Shown here in pieces: positions 7,048 to 17,400 of a DNA stretch of 37,026 nucleotides. Within the stretch, counting starts at the first letter, position 1; each line of letters starts with the position of its first letter. Origin of the DNA: an uncultured Muribaculaceae bacterium (GTDB taxonomy: Bacteria > Bacteroidota > Bacteroidia > Bacteroidales > Muribaculaceae); contig CAJTRS010000021.1 of NCBI GenBank assembly GCA_910578805.1, positions 1 through 37,026 on the forward strand, in the 5' to 3' direction. Made by a program: the position numbers and the translations under genes. A model generated the notes under the pieces. That model worked only from the letters and a program-made list of their open reading frames with translations. It was not told the origin of the DNA and did not search any database.

Positions 7048-8895
7048 ATGTCGCTGAGAAAACAACCAGAAAAAGTGGAGCTGCTGGCTCCGGCGCGTGA
7101 TGCGCGGATAGCGGTGGAGGCCATAAAACATGGCGCCGACGCCGTGTATATGGGCGCTTCATCTCACGGTGCCCGTTCGGCGGCTGTAAACCGTACTGAC
7201 GATATAGCACGTGTGGTCGATTTTGCCCACCGTTTTGACGCAAAGGTGTATGTCACAGTCAATACACTGATATTCGACAGTGAACTGAAGCAGGTGGAGC
7301 GGTTGGTCCGCGATCTTTACCGTATAGGTGTCGATGCTCTGATAGTTCAGGATATGGCTCTTATGGAGATGGATATCCCGCCTATAGCTCTACACGCAAG
7401 CACCCAGTGTGACATACGCGATGCCGCTAAGGCGGAGTTTCTGGAGCAGGCCGGTTTCTCGCAGCTTGTGTTGGCGCGCGAACTCGGCATAGAGGAGATA
7501 GCCGGGATACACAGCCGGGTCGGTGTTCCGCTCGAGGCTTTTGTGCATGGGGCTTTATGCGTGAGTTACAGCGGCGATTGTCAGGCCGGATATGCCACGG
7601 CATTGCGCAGCGCCAACCGCGGCGAATGCCCTCAGATTTGCCGGCACAGTTTCGACTTGATCGACAGTGCCGGACACAGATTGGTGGAAAACAAACATCT
7701 GCTATCGCTTAAAGACCTTAACCGTTCGGCCCGGTTGGCCGAACTCATAGAAGCCGGAGTCAGCTCCCTGAAAATAGAGGGGAGGCTGAAAGATGAGGCA
7801 TATGTGAAAAATGTGGTGGCCGCCTACAGCCGGCTGCTCGATGATTTCATAGCCTCTTCGGACGGCAAATATGTCAGGGCTTCACGCGGAGTGTCCGAGG
7901 TCGGGTTTGTGTCTGATCTGAACAAGAGTTTCAATCGCGGCTATACGGAGTATTTCACCGTGGACCGGCGTCCGCAGCAGCCGATGGCCTCGTGTGATTC
8001 TCCCAAATGGACCGGCGAGGAGGTCGGAAGGGTTGTGTTGTGCTCTCAGCGCGGCATAAAAGCCCGGCTTCATGTACCGCTTGCCAACGGCGACGGTCTG
8101 GGATATTTCGATGCCGACCGTAATTTTCACGGGTTCCGCCTCAACAGGGTGGAGGGGGCTATGCTTTATCCGGCACAACCGGTAAGGATTCCGGCCGGGA
8201 CACCGCTTTACCGTAACCACGACAGGTTGCGTGCCGATGTCATGGCTTCAGACACCGGACGCCGGACAATAGGGGTGGTCTTGACTCTGCGTGCCACCCG
8301 GTGGGGCATAGCCCTTGAAATGTCGGACAGTGACGGGCACAGCGCCTCGGCGACTATGGCAATGGAACTCTCACCGGCGCGTACGCCACAGGCCGAATCG
8401 CGCAGAGAAGTGCTCGGACGCACCGGCGACACTGTTTATACCGTCGTGGAAATAGATGACCGGCTCGGCGATATTTTTGTACCCAGGTCGGCGCTGACTT
8501 CTCTACGCCGACGTGTGATAGAGGTTTATGAGCGGGCGGCGAGGTCATCGTATGTCTATGATTACCACAGGCGCACCGATACAGACGCGGATTTTCCCCG
8601 GAAAAAACTGACATATCATGACAATGTCGCCAATAGTCTGTCAGAAACTTTTTACCGCCGGCATGGAGCGGATACCATAGAGCCGGCTCTTGAGAAGAGC
8701 GGTCGAAAACCTGCCGGAGATGTCAGAGTGATGACAACACGCTACTGCCTGAGGCGGGAACTAGGGCGATGCCTGCGCACTCTGGCCGGAAAGGAATGGT
8801 GCGGTGGAGATATGTTTCTCGTATCGGGAAATATGAGGCTGAGAGTGGAGTTTGACTGCGCGAAGTGCCAGATGAATGTATTTACCGGTAATTAG
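7048..8895 (+). CDS. U32 family protein (RlhA/TrhP-like; annotated as peptidase or collagenase-like)
   Basis: This 615-residue cytoplasmic protein begins with the family's TIM-barrel start (VELLAPARD...GADAVYMG, residues 10-35). It carries the U32 signature around residue 165 (EAFVHGALCVSYSGDC), followed by RGECPQICR. These cysteines, with a second set near the C-terminus (C-x-x-C in FDCAKCQMNVF), are consistent with a metal or Fe-S site. Although labelled peptidases, characterised bacterial U32 members RlhA and TrhP take part in prephenate-dependent hydroxylation of 23S rRNA or tRNA. The length is closer to RlhA (about 650) than to TrhP (about 450), so an RNA-modification role is the better guess. 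It has its own promoter, and galE follows 54 bases later from another. Confidence 0.88.
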   Translation: MSLRKQPEKVELLAPARDARIAVEAIKHGADAVYMGASSHGARSAAVNRTDDIARVVDFAHRFDAKVYVTVNTLIFDSELKQVERLVRDLYRIGVDALIVQDMALMEMDIPPIALHASTQCDIRDAAKAEFLEQAGFSQLVLARELGIEEIAGIHSRVGVPLEAFVHGALCVSYSGDCQAGYATALRSANRGECPQICRHSFDLIDSAGHRLVENKHLLSLKDLNRSARLAELIEAGVSSLKIEGRLKDEAYVKNVVAAYSRLLDDFIASSDGKYVRASRGVSEVGFVSDLNKSFNRGYTEYFTVDRRPQQPMASCDSPKWTGEEVGRVVLCSQRGIKARLHVPLANGDGLGYFDADRNFHGFRLNRVEGAMLYPAQPVRIPAGTPLYRNHDRLRADVMASDTGRRTIGVVLTLRATRWGIALEMSDSDGHSASATMAMELSPARTPQAESRREVLGRTGDTVYTVVEIDDRLGDIFVPRSALTSLRRRVIEVYERAARSSYVYDYHRRTDTDADFPRKKLTYHDNVANSLSETFYRRHGADTIEPALEKSGRKPAGDVRVMTTRYCLRRELGRCLRTLAGKEWCGGDMFLVSGNMRLRVEFDCAKCQMNVFTGN

Positions 8896-8920
8896 GTTTC
8901 AATTATTTACAGGAATTTTG

Positions 8921-8928
8921 TAAATTTG
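8921..8928 (+). promoter_or_regulatory. Probable -7 element of the galE promoter (TAAATTTG)
   Basis: TAAATTTG at 8921-8928 matches TAnnTTTG. Twenty bases upstream lies TTTC (8897-8900), one base off TTTG. The galE ATG is 21 bases downstream. An in-frame TTG at 8926 lies inside this box, which argues for the ATG at 8950 as the galE start. Confidence 0.6.
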
Positions 8929-8949
8929 CCTCATAAATTAAATAACCGT

Positions 8950-9987
8950 ATGAAAAAGGATAGAATACTTGTAACCGGAGGTACCGGTTATATCGGTTCA
9001 CACACAGTGGTGGAACTTCAGAAAGCCGGATATCCGGTGGTGATAATCGATAATCTTTCCAACTCTAACCGTGATGTCCTCGACGGCATAGAACGAATAT
9101 CGGGCACACGTCCTGATTTTGTGGAGGCGGACTGCACCGACATCGATGCCCTCCGCAAGTTGTTTGCTGACTATCCCGGCATAAAAGGCATAATCAATTT
9201 CGCTGCGAGCAAGGCTGTGGGAGAATCTGTGCAGAAGCCCCTCTTGTACTATCGCAATAACCTGAACACACTTATGAACCTGCTTGACCTGATGGGTCCC
9301 AATGGTGTCAAGGGCATAGTGTTTTCTTCGTCATGCACCGTTTACGGCGAGCCCGACGAAAATCCAGTGACTGAGAAATCTCCCATAAAAAAAGCCACAT
9401 CGCCTTACGGCAACACCAAGCAGATATCCGAGGAGATAATAACCGATGTGATAAATTCTGGCGCTCCGTTCAAGAGTGTCATACTCAGATATTTCAATCC
9501 TGTAGGTGCCCACCCGTCGGCAGAAATCGGCGAGTTGCCCAACGGCGTGCCGCAGAATCTGGTGCCTTACCTGACACAAGCGGCTATGGGCATACGCAAT
9601 GAACTCAGTGTGTTCGGCAATGACTACAATACCCCCGACGGATCATGTATCCGCGACTACATCAATGTCGTTGACTTGGCCAAGGCCCATGTTCTGGCTG
9701 TGGAGCGCATGCTCGACGATGCTTCGGAAGAGAAAATCGAAATATTCAATCTCGGAACCGGACTGGGAACATCGGTACTTGAACTGATCGGTGCTTTTGA
9801 GCGTTCAACCGGAGTGAAAGTACCACACAAGATAGTGGGACGCCGCGAGGGTGACATAGAGAAAGTGTGGGCTGATCCCACTATTGCCAACACAGTGCTC
9901 GGCTGGAAAGCTGAATCGTCGCTTGACGAAACTATGCGATCGGCCTGGGCCTGGCAATGTAAGTTGCGCGAACGCGGAATAATGTAA
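8950..9987 (+). CDS. galE: UDP-glucose 4-epimerase
   Basis: This 345-residue short-chain-dehydrogenase-like enzyme interconverts UDP-glucose and UDP-galactose using bound NAD in the cytoplasm. It feeds the Leloir pathway and supplies precursors for surface polysaccharides. The Rossmann motif GGTGYIGSH lies at residues 8-16. The catalytic region shows FSSSCTVYGEP near residue 125 and the Y-x-x-x-K motif in SPYGNTKQ near residue 150. The substrate-binding segment LRYFNPVGAHPSAEIGE is intact, and the length is normal (E. coli GalE 338). ATG 8950 is supported by the upstream promoter. The gene is not in a galactose operon here. DUF4105 follows 49 bases later with no terminator seen, so read-through is possible. 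Confidence 0.95.
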   Translation: MKKDRILVTGGTGYIGSHTVVELQKAGYPVVIIDNLSNSNRDVLDGIERISGTRPDFVEADCTDIDALRKLFADYPGIKGIINFAASKAVGESVQKPLLYYRNNLNTLMNLLDLMGPNGVKGIVFSSSCTVYGEPDENPVTEKSPIKKATSPYGNTKQISEEIITDVINSGAPFKSVILRYFNPVGAHPSAEIGELPNGVPQNLVPYLTQAAMGIRNELSVFGNDYNTPDGSCIRDYINVVDLAKAHVLAVERMLDDASEEKIEIFNLGTGLGTSVLELIGAFERSTGVKVPHKIVGRREGDIEKVWADPTIANTVLGWKAESSLDETMRSAWAWQCKLRERGIM

Positions 9988-10036
9988 TATTTATTTACTG
10001 CCACTTCATAAACATATCCGTGTGCTATAGACATTT

Positions 10037-11239
10037 ATGATCCTACGACTATATCTGACACTTATTTGTGCCTTGGCTGTGATATCTGCGACCAAGGCAC
10101 AAATAGTGCCCGACGATACCGTTGCGGGCAGACTTACGGTGAGTCTGCTCACGTGTGCGCCGGGGGATATGGTGTATGAACTGGAGGGTCACACAGGGCT
10201 CCGTCTTTGTCGTGACGGACAGGACGTGACAGTGCATTGGGGCGTGTTTGATTTCAATGCGCCCAACTTTATATATCGCTTTGTAAAAGGGGAGACCGAC
10301 TATAGTGTCGGAGTGGTGCCTACAAGGTATTTCATTGAGGAATACAGACGTAGCGGGCGTAAGGTCACAGAACAGGTGCTTGACCTCACCGACTCTCAGG
10401 CGGCTGAAATAGTGCGTCTGATACAGGAAAACCTGCGTCCGGAAAACCGTGTGTATCGTTACAATTACGTGCTTGACAACTGTGCCACCCGTCCTCTGTC
10501 CATCATAGAGGCGGCCATAGGCGATACTTTGTCCATGCCCGATACGGATATAGGACTTTCGAAACGCCCTACATTCCGGTCTATTATGAACCGTTATCAT
10601 GCCAACTATCCTTGGTATCAGTTCGGCATAGACATAGCTCTCGGTTCCGGTATAGATTATCCTGTCACGGTGAGGCAGACCGCATTTGCGCCGGTGATAT
10701 TGCAGCGGCTTATGGACGGTGCCACCGTAACCGGAGGCAATGGGCAGCGTCATATCGTGAGCCGTACTGAAACGCTTGTCGAAGGCGATGATTCCGGAAT
10801 GGTGTCCGGACCGACTCCGTGGTGGCTTTCACCGATGACCGCGGGAATCCTGGTGTTGCTGTTGTCAATAGGGGTTACGTTGCGCGATATATCGCGCCGC
10901 AAGGTCTCAAGATGGTTTGACGTGGTGGTATATACCGTATATGGTCTGATGGGGTGTGTGGTGGCGTTTCTTGTGTTTGTTTCGGTTCATGAAGCCACTT
11001 CGCCCAACATTCAGTTGCTGTGGCTCAACCCCCTCTGCCTGATAGTGCCCGTAGCGGTATGGAGCCGTTATGGCAGGCGTGTGGTGTTCGGATACCAGTG
11101 TGTCAATATGGTATCCGTCATGTTGTTTCTGATATTATGGAGCTGCGGTGTGCAGAGCATGACATCGGCGGTATTGCCTTTTGTCATGGCCGATGCCGTG
11201 CGCTCCCTGAATTATATATTTATAGGCCGTGGAAAGTAA
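10037..11239 (+). CDS. DUF4105 domain protein with signal peptide and C-terminal membrane segments
   Basis: This 400-residue envelope protein has unknown function. A signal peptide covers residues 1-21 (cleavage likely after TKA). The DUF4105 domain spans about 30-200, with strong family blocks: CAPGDMVYELEGHTGLR (His52), WGVFDFNAPNFIYRFVKGETDY and NYVLDNCATRP (Cys149). The conserved His and Cys suggest a papain- or NlpC-like catalytic fold, but that is inference. About four membrane segments follow (roughly 265-282, 293-318, 328-342, 352-370), placing the DUF4105 domain outside the cytoplasmic membrane. The gene's last 11 bases overlap the start of the next gene, so the two are probably translated together. 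I am confident of the family, not of the activity. Confidence 0.85.
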   Translation: MILRLYLTLICALAVISATKAQIVPDDTVAGRLTVSLLTCAPGDMVYELEGHTGLRLCRDGQDVTVHWGVFDFNAPNFIYRFVKGETDYSVGVVPTRYFIEEYRRSGRKVTEQVLDLTDSQAAEIVRLIQENLRPENRVYRYNYVLDNCATRPLSIIEAAIGDTLSMPDTDIGLSKRPTFRSIMNRYHANYPWYQFGIDIALGSGIDYPVTVRQTAFAPVILQRLMDGATVTGGNGQRHIVSRTETLVEGDDSGMVSGPTPWWLSPMTAGILVLLLSIGVTLRDISRRKVSRWFDVVVYTVYGLMGCVVAFLVFVSVHEATSPNIQLLWLNPLCLIVPVAVWSRYGRRVVFGYQCVNMVSVMLFLILWSCGVQSMTSAVLPFVMADAVRSLNYIFIGRGK

Positions 11240-12809
11240 AGTCGTCAATCAAAATACTTCGCGATGGCTGTGCGGATTTGTGGCCGTGCTGCTTACCACC
11301 TTCAATGCCGCGGCGCAACTGCGCTCGCCTCTTGTGGTGGGGATAGTGGTGGAAGGTCTGTCCGACGAATATATCGAAGTGCTGTCGCCCTATTTCGGCG
11401 AAGGCGGTTTCAAGAGGCTTATGAATTCAGCCGCTACATTATCGCATGTGGATTACGGACCCGGCATAGATGCTGCCGCAGCCACGGCAATAGTCTATAG
11501 CGGTGCATCGCCTTCGGTCAACGGCATATCCGGCGCAATGATCTATGACCAGAGTGTGGGGCAACCGCGCCATGTGCTTTTCGACTCATCGAAAATAGGA
11601 AACTTCACCGATGAGACCCTATCGCCGTCGGCTTTGTCCGTATCGACATTAGCCGATGAATTAAAGATCAATACCGATGGCTCGGCTATAATATTTTCCA
11701 TAGCGCCATCGTCACACCAGGCTATAATAGCGGCCGGTCATGCCGGAAACGGTGCTTTCTGGCTCAATGACCGCACCGGAGCGTGGGCCACCACCACATA
11801 TTACAAGGAGGTGCCCCGTGTGCTTACCGAGCGCAATTACCGCCGCCCGCTGTCGGCCCGTCTCGATACTATGAAGTGGGAGCCCTTGGTCGTATCAGGG
11901 CGATATCCGCACGTTGCGGCCAACGATGCCGGACGTCGGTTCCGTCACACATTCTCGCGTAAAGACCCTGACAGATATTATGCATATAAGGCCACTCCGC
12001 TCTGTAATGCCGAAGTAACCGATCTCGGTATCGATTTTCTGACCTCGATGCCCATGGGTAGCGATTCGGAGCCCGACATGCTCAATCTGACCTACAATGT
12101 AAGTCCGGCTGCCGAAGCTACACCGGCAGAAATAATGGATACATACCTTCGTCTGGACAATGATCTGGAGCGGCTGTTCAACACTATTGACAGAGCGGCC
12201 GGCAGAGGTAACGCCACAGTGTTCCTTGTCGGGGTTCCGGGGGTAGAGGCAGGTCTGACGGACTATAAAAAATGGCAGATACCCACAGGGCAGTATTCGG
12301 TCAGGAAAGCCATGTCGCTGCTTAATATATATCTGATAGCCGTGCATGGCAATGGTGATTGGGTCTCCGGCTACTATAAGCGTCATTTCTATCTTAACCG
12401 CAAACTGATAAAGGACCGCGGACTTGATTTGGGCGATTTCCGTGCCGAAGTCGCCGATTTCCTTATACGCATGAGCGGCGTAAGCGGTGTATATACTATT
12501 GATGATGTGATCGCTGCACGTGCCGGTGAAAACCCGCAGGCCACCAAGCGCAACATGTCGGTGACATACTCTGGCGACGTGATAATCGAGGTCAATCCGG
12601 GTTGGGAAATAATTGACGACGGGACTTCGTCGCACGATTCCCAGCAGCGGTATTCCGCTGTCGATTGTCCGGCGTTTATAATGGGTCCGGGTATCACGCC
12701 TGTAAAGATCAACCATAGTGTCGATGCGCGTGCCATAGCTCCCACGGTGGCGCGTGCCATACATATCCGATCGCCAAATGGCGCCGTATTGCCACGTATA
12801 TCGATGTAA
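11229..12809 (+). CDS. Secreted alkaline-phosphatase-superfamily protein, catalytic residues lost (probable pseudoenzyme)
   Basis: This 526-residue protein starts with GTG 11229, overlapping DUF4105 by 11 bases, and carries a signal peptide ending near AAAQ (residue 30). The fold is that of PafA-type phosphatases: VVGIVVEGLSDEY near 36-48, GGFKRLMNSAATLSHV, IVYSGASPSVNGISG near 88-102, the diagnostic DTYLRLDNDLERLF near 304-317, and a late FIMGPGI. By my manual comparison the active site is gone. The usual metal Asp is Glu42; the TAPGH nucleophile motif reads AAAAT, so the Thr becomes Ala82. The TDxxGH metal pair before DTYLRL is absent, the TADHG motif reads GVPGV (near 334-338), and the late THVP motif reads VDCP. 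A binding or scaffold role with DUF4105 is inferred. The frame is intact, so this is not a decayed gene. Confidence 0.78.
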   Translation: MESKVVNQNTSRWLCGFVAVLLTTFNAAAQLRSPLVVGIVVEGLSDEYIEVLSPYFGEGGFKRLMNSAATLSHVDYGPGIDAAAATAIVYSGASPSVNGISGAMIYDQSVGQPRHVLFDSSKIGNFTDETLSPSALSVSTLADELKINTDGSAIIFSIAPSSHQAIIAAGHAGNGAFWLNDRTGAWATTTYYKEVPRVLTERNYRRPLSARLDTMKWEPLVVSGRYPHVAANDAGRRFRHTFSRKDPDRYYAYKATPLCNAEVTDLGIDFLTSMPMGSDSEPDMLNLTYNVSPAAEATPAEIMDTYLRLDNDLERLFNTIDRAAGRGNATVFLVGVPGVEAGLTDYKKWQIPTGQYSVRKAMSLLNIYLIAVHGNGDWVSGYYKRHFYLNRKLIKDRGLDLGDFRAEVADFLIRMSGVSGVYTIDDVIAARAGENPQATKRNMSVTYSGDVIIEVNPGWEIIDDGTSSHDSQQRYSAVDCPAFIMGPGITPVKINHSVDARAIAPTVARAIHIRSPNGAVLPRISM

Positions 12810-12848
12810 TGTCGGTATCGTATCCGGAATCTGACGGATCACATTAAC

Positions 12849-12895
12849 TAACCAAACGGAAATTATAATAATCTATATAACCAAACGGAAATTAT
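12849..12895 (+). repeat. Two 18-bp direct repeats before the sulfatase 1 start
   Basis: TAACCAAACGGAAATTAT occurs at 12849-12866 and again, without mismatch, at 12878-12895. The period is 29 bases. The second copy runs into the ATG (12894-12896) of the sulfatase. The copies could be a local duplication of the translation start region or paired binding sites for a regulator. Confidence 0.85.
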
Positions 12896-14423
12896 GCTAA
12901 TGCATAGATTATGCCTCATGTGCTCGGGCGGTCTCGCTATGATTCCGCATGCGCTTTCGGCCCACGATGTTGCCCGTCCGAATGTCATATTTATAATGTG
13001 TGACGATATGGGGTACGGAGACCTCGGCTGTTACGGCCAGCCATACATATCGACTCCGCATATCGATTCCATGGCTGCCGAAGGCATGCGGTTCACGCAA
13101 GCCTATGCCGGAAGTCCAGTTAGCGCTCCGTCAAGGGCTTCGCTCATGACCGGTCAGCATACCGGACATTGTGAGGTGCGCGGCAACAAGGAGTATTGGC
13201 GAGATGTCCCCATGATGAAGTATGGAGACAATGACGAATATACCGTAGTGGGTCAACACCCTTACGATCCCGGACATGTGGTGCTTCCCGAGATATTCAA
13301 GGATCGTGGCTACAATACCGGTATGTTCGGTAAATGGGCCGGCGGTTACGAGGGATCGTGCTCTACGCCCGACAAACGTGGAGTCGATGAATATTTCGGT
13401 TACATATGCCAGTTTCAGGCACATCTTTATTATCCCAATTTCCTCAACCGTTACAGCAAGGCGGCCGGTGACACGGCTACCGTGAGGATTACGCTTGACG
13501 AAAACATCGGGTATCCGATGTATGGCGATGACTATCTGAAGCGCAGCCAGTATTCCGCCGATATCATACATCGCGAGGCTCTGAGATGGATAGATTCGCA
13601 ATCGGCCGATAAGCCTTTTTTCGGATTGCTGACCTATACTCTTCCACATGCCGAACTTGTGCAGCCGCGTGATTCGATTTTGAACGGTTACATAGCCCGG
13701 TTCAATGACGATCCGTCGTGGGGTGGACAGGAAGCTTCACGGTATAACCCCACAGTGCATACTCATGCGCAGTTTGCGGCAATGATCACGCGGTTGGACG
13801 CTTACGTTGGCGAAATCATTGAAAAGCTCAGGGATAAAGGCCTTGACCGGAACACCATCGTGGTGTTTACCAGTGACAACGGTCCTCACGAAGAGGGTGG
13901 CGCCGATCCTGAATTTTTTGGTCGCGACGGCAAGTTGCGGGGGCTCAAACGAGAGATACATGAAGGAGGCATAAGAGTGCCGTTCATAGTGCGTTGGCCC
14001 GAAAAGGTGGCGGCCGGCACAGAGCAGGACATACCTGTGGCGTTTTATGACGTGATGCCCACATTTGCAGAGATAATAGGAATAGATGAATTTCCGGGTA
14101 AATATGCCAATCCCGACAAGGCGGTGGACCATTTCGACGGCATTTCGTTTGCTCCGGCAATTACCGGCAAGAACCAAACCGATGCACATTCGTTTCTATA
14201 CTGGGAATTTGACGAAACCGATCAGATCGGAGTGCGTATGGGCGACTGGAAGTTGATAGTTAAGCATGGAGTGCCACATTTATATAATCTTGGTAATGAT
14301 ATCCATGAGGACAATGATGTGGCCGCAGAGTATCCGGATTTGGTGAAAGCTATGGTCAGGTTGATATATACTCAGCATACGCCCAGCGAGCATTTTAGTG
14401 TTACGTTGCCGCCTATGGAGTGA
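12894..14423 (+). CDS. Secreted S-type sulfatase (family S1, arylsulfatase A-like)
   Basis: This 509-residue protein hydrolyses sulfate esters, probably of host or dietary glycans, after export. A signal peptide ends near HALSA (residue 23). The first metal-binding block reads FIMCDDMGYGDLGCYGQ (33-49). The active-site motif is SAPSR (77-81), so Ser77 would be oxidised to formylglycine by an anaerobic sulfatase-maturating radical-SAM enzyme; none is encoded in this window. VFTSDNGPHE near residue 322 supplies the second metal-binding Asp-Asn pair. The exact substrate is unknown. There is no SusC/SusD pair or glycosidase nearby, which is unusual for a Bacteroidales sulfatase. It follows the pseudo-phosphatase by 84 bases and precedes secA by 59 bases with no terminator seen between them. 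Confidence 0.92.
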   Translation: MLMHRLCLMCSGGLAMIPHALSAHDVARPNVIFIMCDDMGYGDLGCYGQPYISTPHIDSMAAEGMRFTQAYAGSPVSAPSRASLMTGQHTGHCEVRGNKEYWRDVPMMKYGDNDEYTVVGQHPYDPGHVVLPEIFKDRGYNTGMFGKWAGGYEGSCSTPDKRGVDEYFGYICQFQAHLYYPNFLNRYSKAAGDTATVRITLDENIGYPMYGDDYLKRSQYSADIIHREALRWIDSQSADKPFFGLLTYTLPHAELVQPRDSILNGYIARFNDDPSWGGQEASRYNPTVHTHAQFAAMITRLDAYVGEIIEKLRDKGLDRNTIVVFTSDNGPHEEGGADPEFFGRDGKLRGLKREIHEGGIRVPFIVRWPEKVAAGTEQDIPVAFYDVMPTFAEIIGIDEFPGKYANPDKAVDHFDGISFAPAITGKNQTDAHSFLYWEFDETDQIGVRMGDWKLIVKHGVPHLYNLGNDIHEDNDVAAEYPDLVKAMVRLIYTQHTPSEHFSVTLPPME

Positions 14424-14482
14424 TATTTAAAAAGAGAACCTACAGAAAACAACAGTAAATAATAAAAAACAATAAATCATAT

Positions 14483-17400
14483 ATGTCATTCAATTCATTT
14501 TTAAGTAAAATATTCGGTAATAAGTCGCAGCGTGACTTGAAGGAGATACAACCAGTGATAAACCGTATAAAGGCGCTTATCCCTGAAGTGCAGGCTATGA
14601 CTCCCGATGAGTTGCGCCGTCAGATACAAGATGTGCGCGCCGACATCAGAAACGCCGTGAAAGCCGATGAGGACGCCGCCAAGCAGAAACGTGCGGATAT
14701 CGAATCGCTTCCTTTCGACAAGCGCCAGCCGCTTTGGGACGAGATAGACCGTCACGAAAAAAACATTCTTGACATAATAGAGAACAAGCTTAACGAACAT
14801 CTGCCCATTGTGTTTGCCGTGCTCCGCGAGACGGCGGCCCGCTTTGCCGCCAATCCCACCATAGAGGTTACAGCCACTCAGCTCGACCGCGATCTGGCGG
14901 CCGCCGGCAAGGACTTCGTGAGCATAGACGGCGACAAGGCCATCTATGTCAACCACTGGATAGCCGGAGGAAACGAGATCACATGGGATATGGTGCACTA
15001 TGATGTGCAGCTCATAGGCGGTGTGGTACTCCAGCAGGGCAAGATTGCCGAGATGGCTACCGGCGAGGGCAAGACATTGGTGGCTACTCTGCCGGTGTTC
15101 CTGCGTTCGCTTTCCGGACGCGGCGTGCATGTGGTGACTGTCAACGATTACCTGTCGAAACGTGACTCCGAGTGGATGGGTCCGCTGTATATGTTCCACG
15201 GTTCTACGGTGGACTGCATAGACAAGCACCAGCCCAACACACCGCAGCGCCGTGCGGCCTATAACTGTGACATCACGTTCGGTACCAACAATGAGTTCGG
15301 ATTCGACTATCTTCGCGACAATATGGCCATGTCGCCCGCCGATATGGTGCAGCGCAAACACTATTATGCCATAGTCGATGAGGTTGATTCGGTGCTTATC
15401 GACGATGCCCGTACACCACTTATCATATCGGGTCCCGTGCCTAAGGGTGATGACCAGATGTTCATGGAGTACCGTCCCAATGTGGAGAAAGTGGTGCAGG
15501 CACAGCGCCGACTGGTCACTCAGATACTGTCAGAGGCCAAAACCAAGCTTGCCAGCGACGACAAAGATGTGCGCAAGGAGGGTGCCTTGTTGCTTTTCCG
15601 CGCATATAAGGGTCTTCCCAAGAACAATGCCCTTATCCGTTTCCTCAGTCAGGAGGGTATGAAGAACATTCTGCTCCAGACCGAAGCCTATTACCTACAG
15701 GATAATTCACGCGAGATGCCCAAGGCCACCGAGCCGCTCTACTTTGTGATCGATGAGAAGAACCGCAGTGTGGAACTTACCGACAAGGGCATAGATGAAC
15801 TGACAGGCAACAGTGCCGATCCTCAGTTCTTTGTGCTGCCCGATATCGCGGCACAGCTGTCGGAGGCCGAGACCATAGCCGATATGGCCGAACGTCAGCA
15901 ATGCAAGGACGGGCTGATGCAGAACTATGCCATCAAGGCCGAACGTGTGCATACGGTGACACAGCTTCTTAAGGCTTACACTCTGTTTGAGAAGGACGTG
16001 GAGTATGTGATCGATGACAATAAGATAAAGATCGTTGACGAGCAGACCGGCCGTATAATGGAGGGCCGTCGCTATTCCGACGGTCTGCATCAGGCCATCG
16101 AAGCCAAGGAAGGCGTGAAAGTGGAGGCCGCCACGCAGACGTTTGCCACCATCACGCTCCAGAACTATTTCCGCATGTATCACAAACTTGCGGGTATGAC
16201 CGGTACGGCTGAAACCGAAGCCGGCGAGTTCTGGGACATCTACAAGCTTGATGTGGTCACCATTCCTACCAACCGCCCTGTGGCGCGTCAGGACATGAAG
16301 GACCGCGTATATAAGACCAAAAAGGAGAAATATGCCGCAGTGATTGATGAGATACAGCGGCTGGTTCAGGAAGGACGTCCGGTGTTGGTAGGCACCACAT
16401 CGGTGGAAATCTCCGAATTGCTTAGCCGAATGCTCAAGATGCGCAATATATCCCACAATGTGCTTAATGCCAAGCTCCACCAGAAGGAGGCCGAGATAGT
16501 GGCTCTCGCCGGTAAGGCCGGTACGGTGACCATAGCCACCAACATGGCCGGTCGAGGTACCGACATCAAGTTGCCCGAAGAGGTGAAAGCCGCCGGCGGT
16601 CTTGCCATCATCGGCACGGAGCGTCACGAGTCGCGTCGTGTGGACCGTCAGTTGCGAGGCCGTTCGGGACGTCAGGGCGACCCCGGATCATCGGTGTTCT
16701 ATCTGTCGTTCGAGGATCAGCTCATGCGTCTGTTTGTCACCGACCGAGTGATGAAGATGCTTGACCGCTTCGGTCTCAAAGAGGGCGAGATGATAGAGTC
16801 AAAGATGATCAACAACGCCATAGAGAATGCCCAGAAACGCGTGGAGGAGAACAACTTCGGTATCCGCAAACGCCTGCTTGAGTATGACGATGTGATGAAC
16901 AAGCAGCGTGCCTATATCTATTCACGCCGTCACCACGCATTGCTTGGCGAGCGCATCGGTATTGACATTGCCAATATGTTCTATGATGTGATTACCAATC
17001 TGATCAACAACTATCCGGCTCCCGATGATTACGAGGAACTCTCGTTTGAGATATTCAAGGCTCTCACTATAGAGATGCCGTTTGACCGCAAGGAGTTTGC
17101 CTCGAAGTCTAAAGAAGATGTGATTGAGGCCGTACATACAAAGGCCATGGAGGCATTTGACCGTAACAATAACCGCATAGTGGAGCATACCTTGCCAACA
17201 ATCGTGGACTGTGTGGAGCAGCGCGGCATGTCGGGGCCTATCATGGTGCCCATGACCGATGGCAAGCGCGTATTCAACATTCGCGTGGATCTGAAAGACG
17301 CTTACGACACACAGTCACGCGCCATAGTGCGCGAATGGCACAAGGCTCTGATGCTTGTTAACATCGATGAGCTGTGGAAAGAACATCTGCGTGAGCTCGA

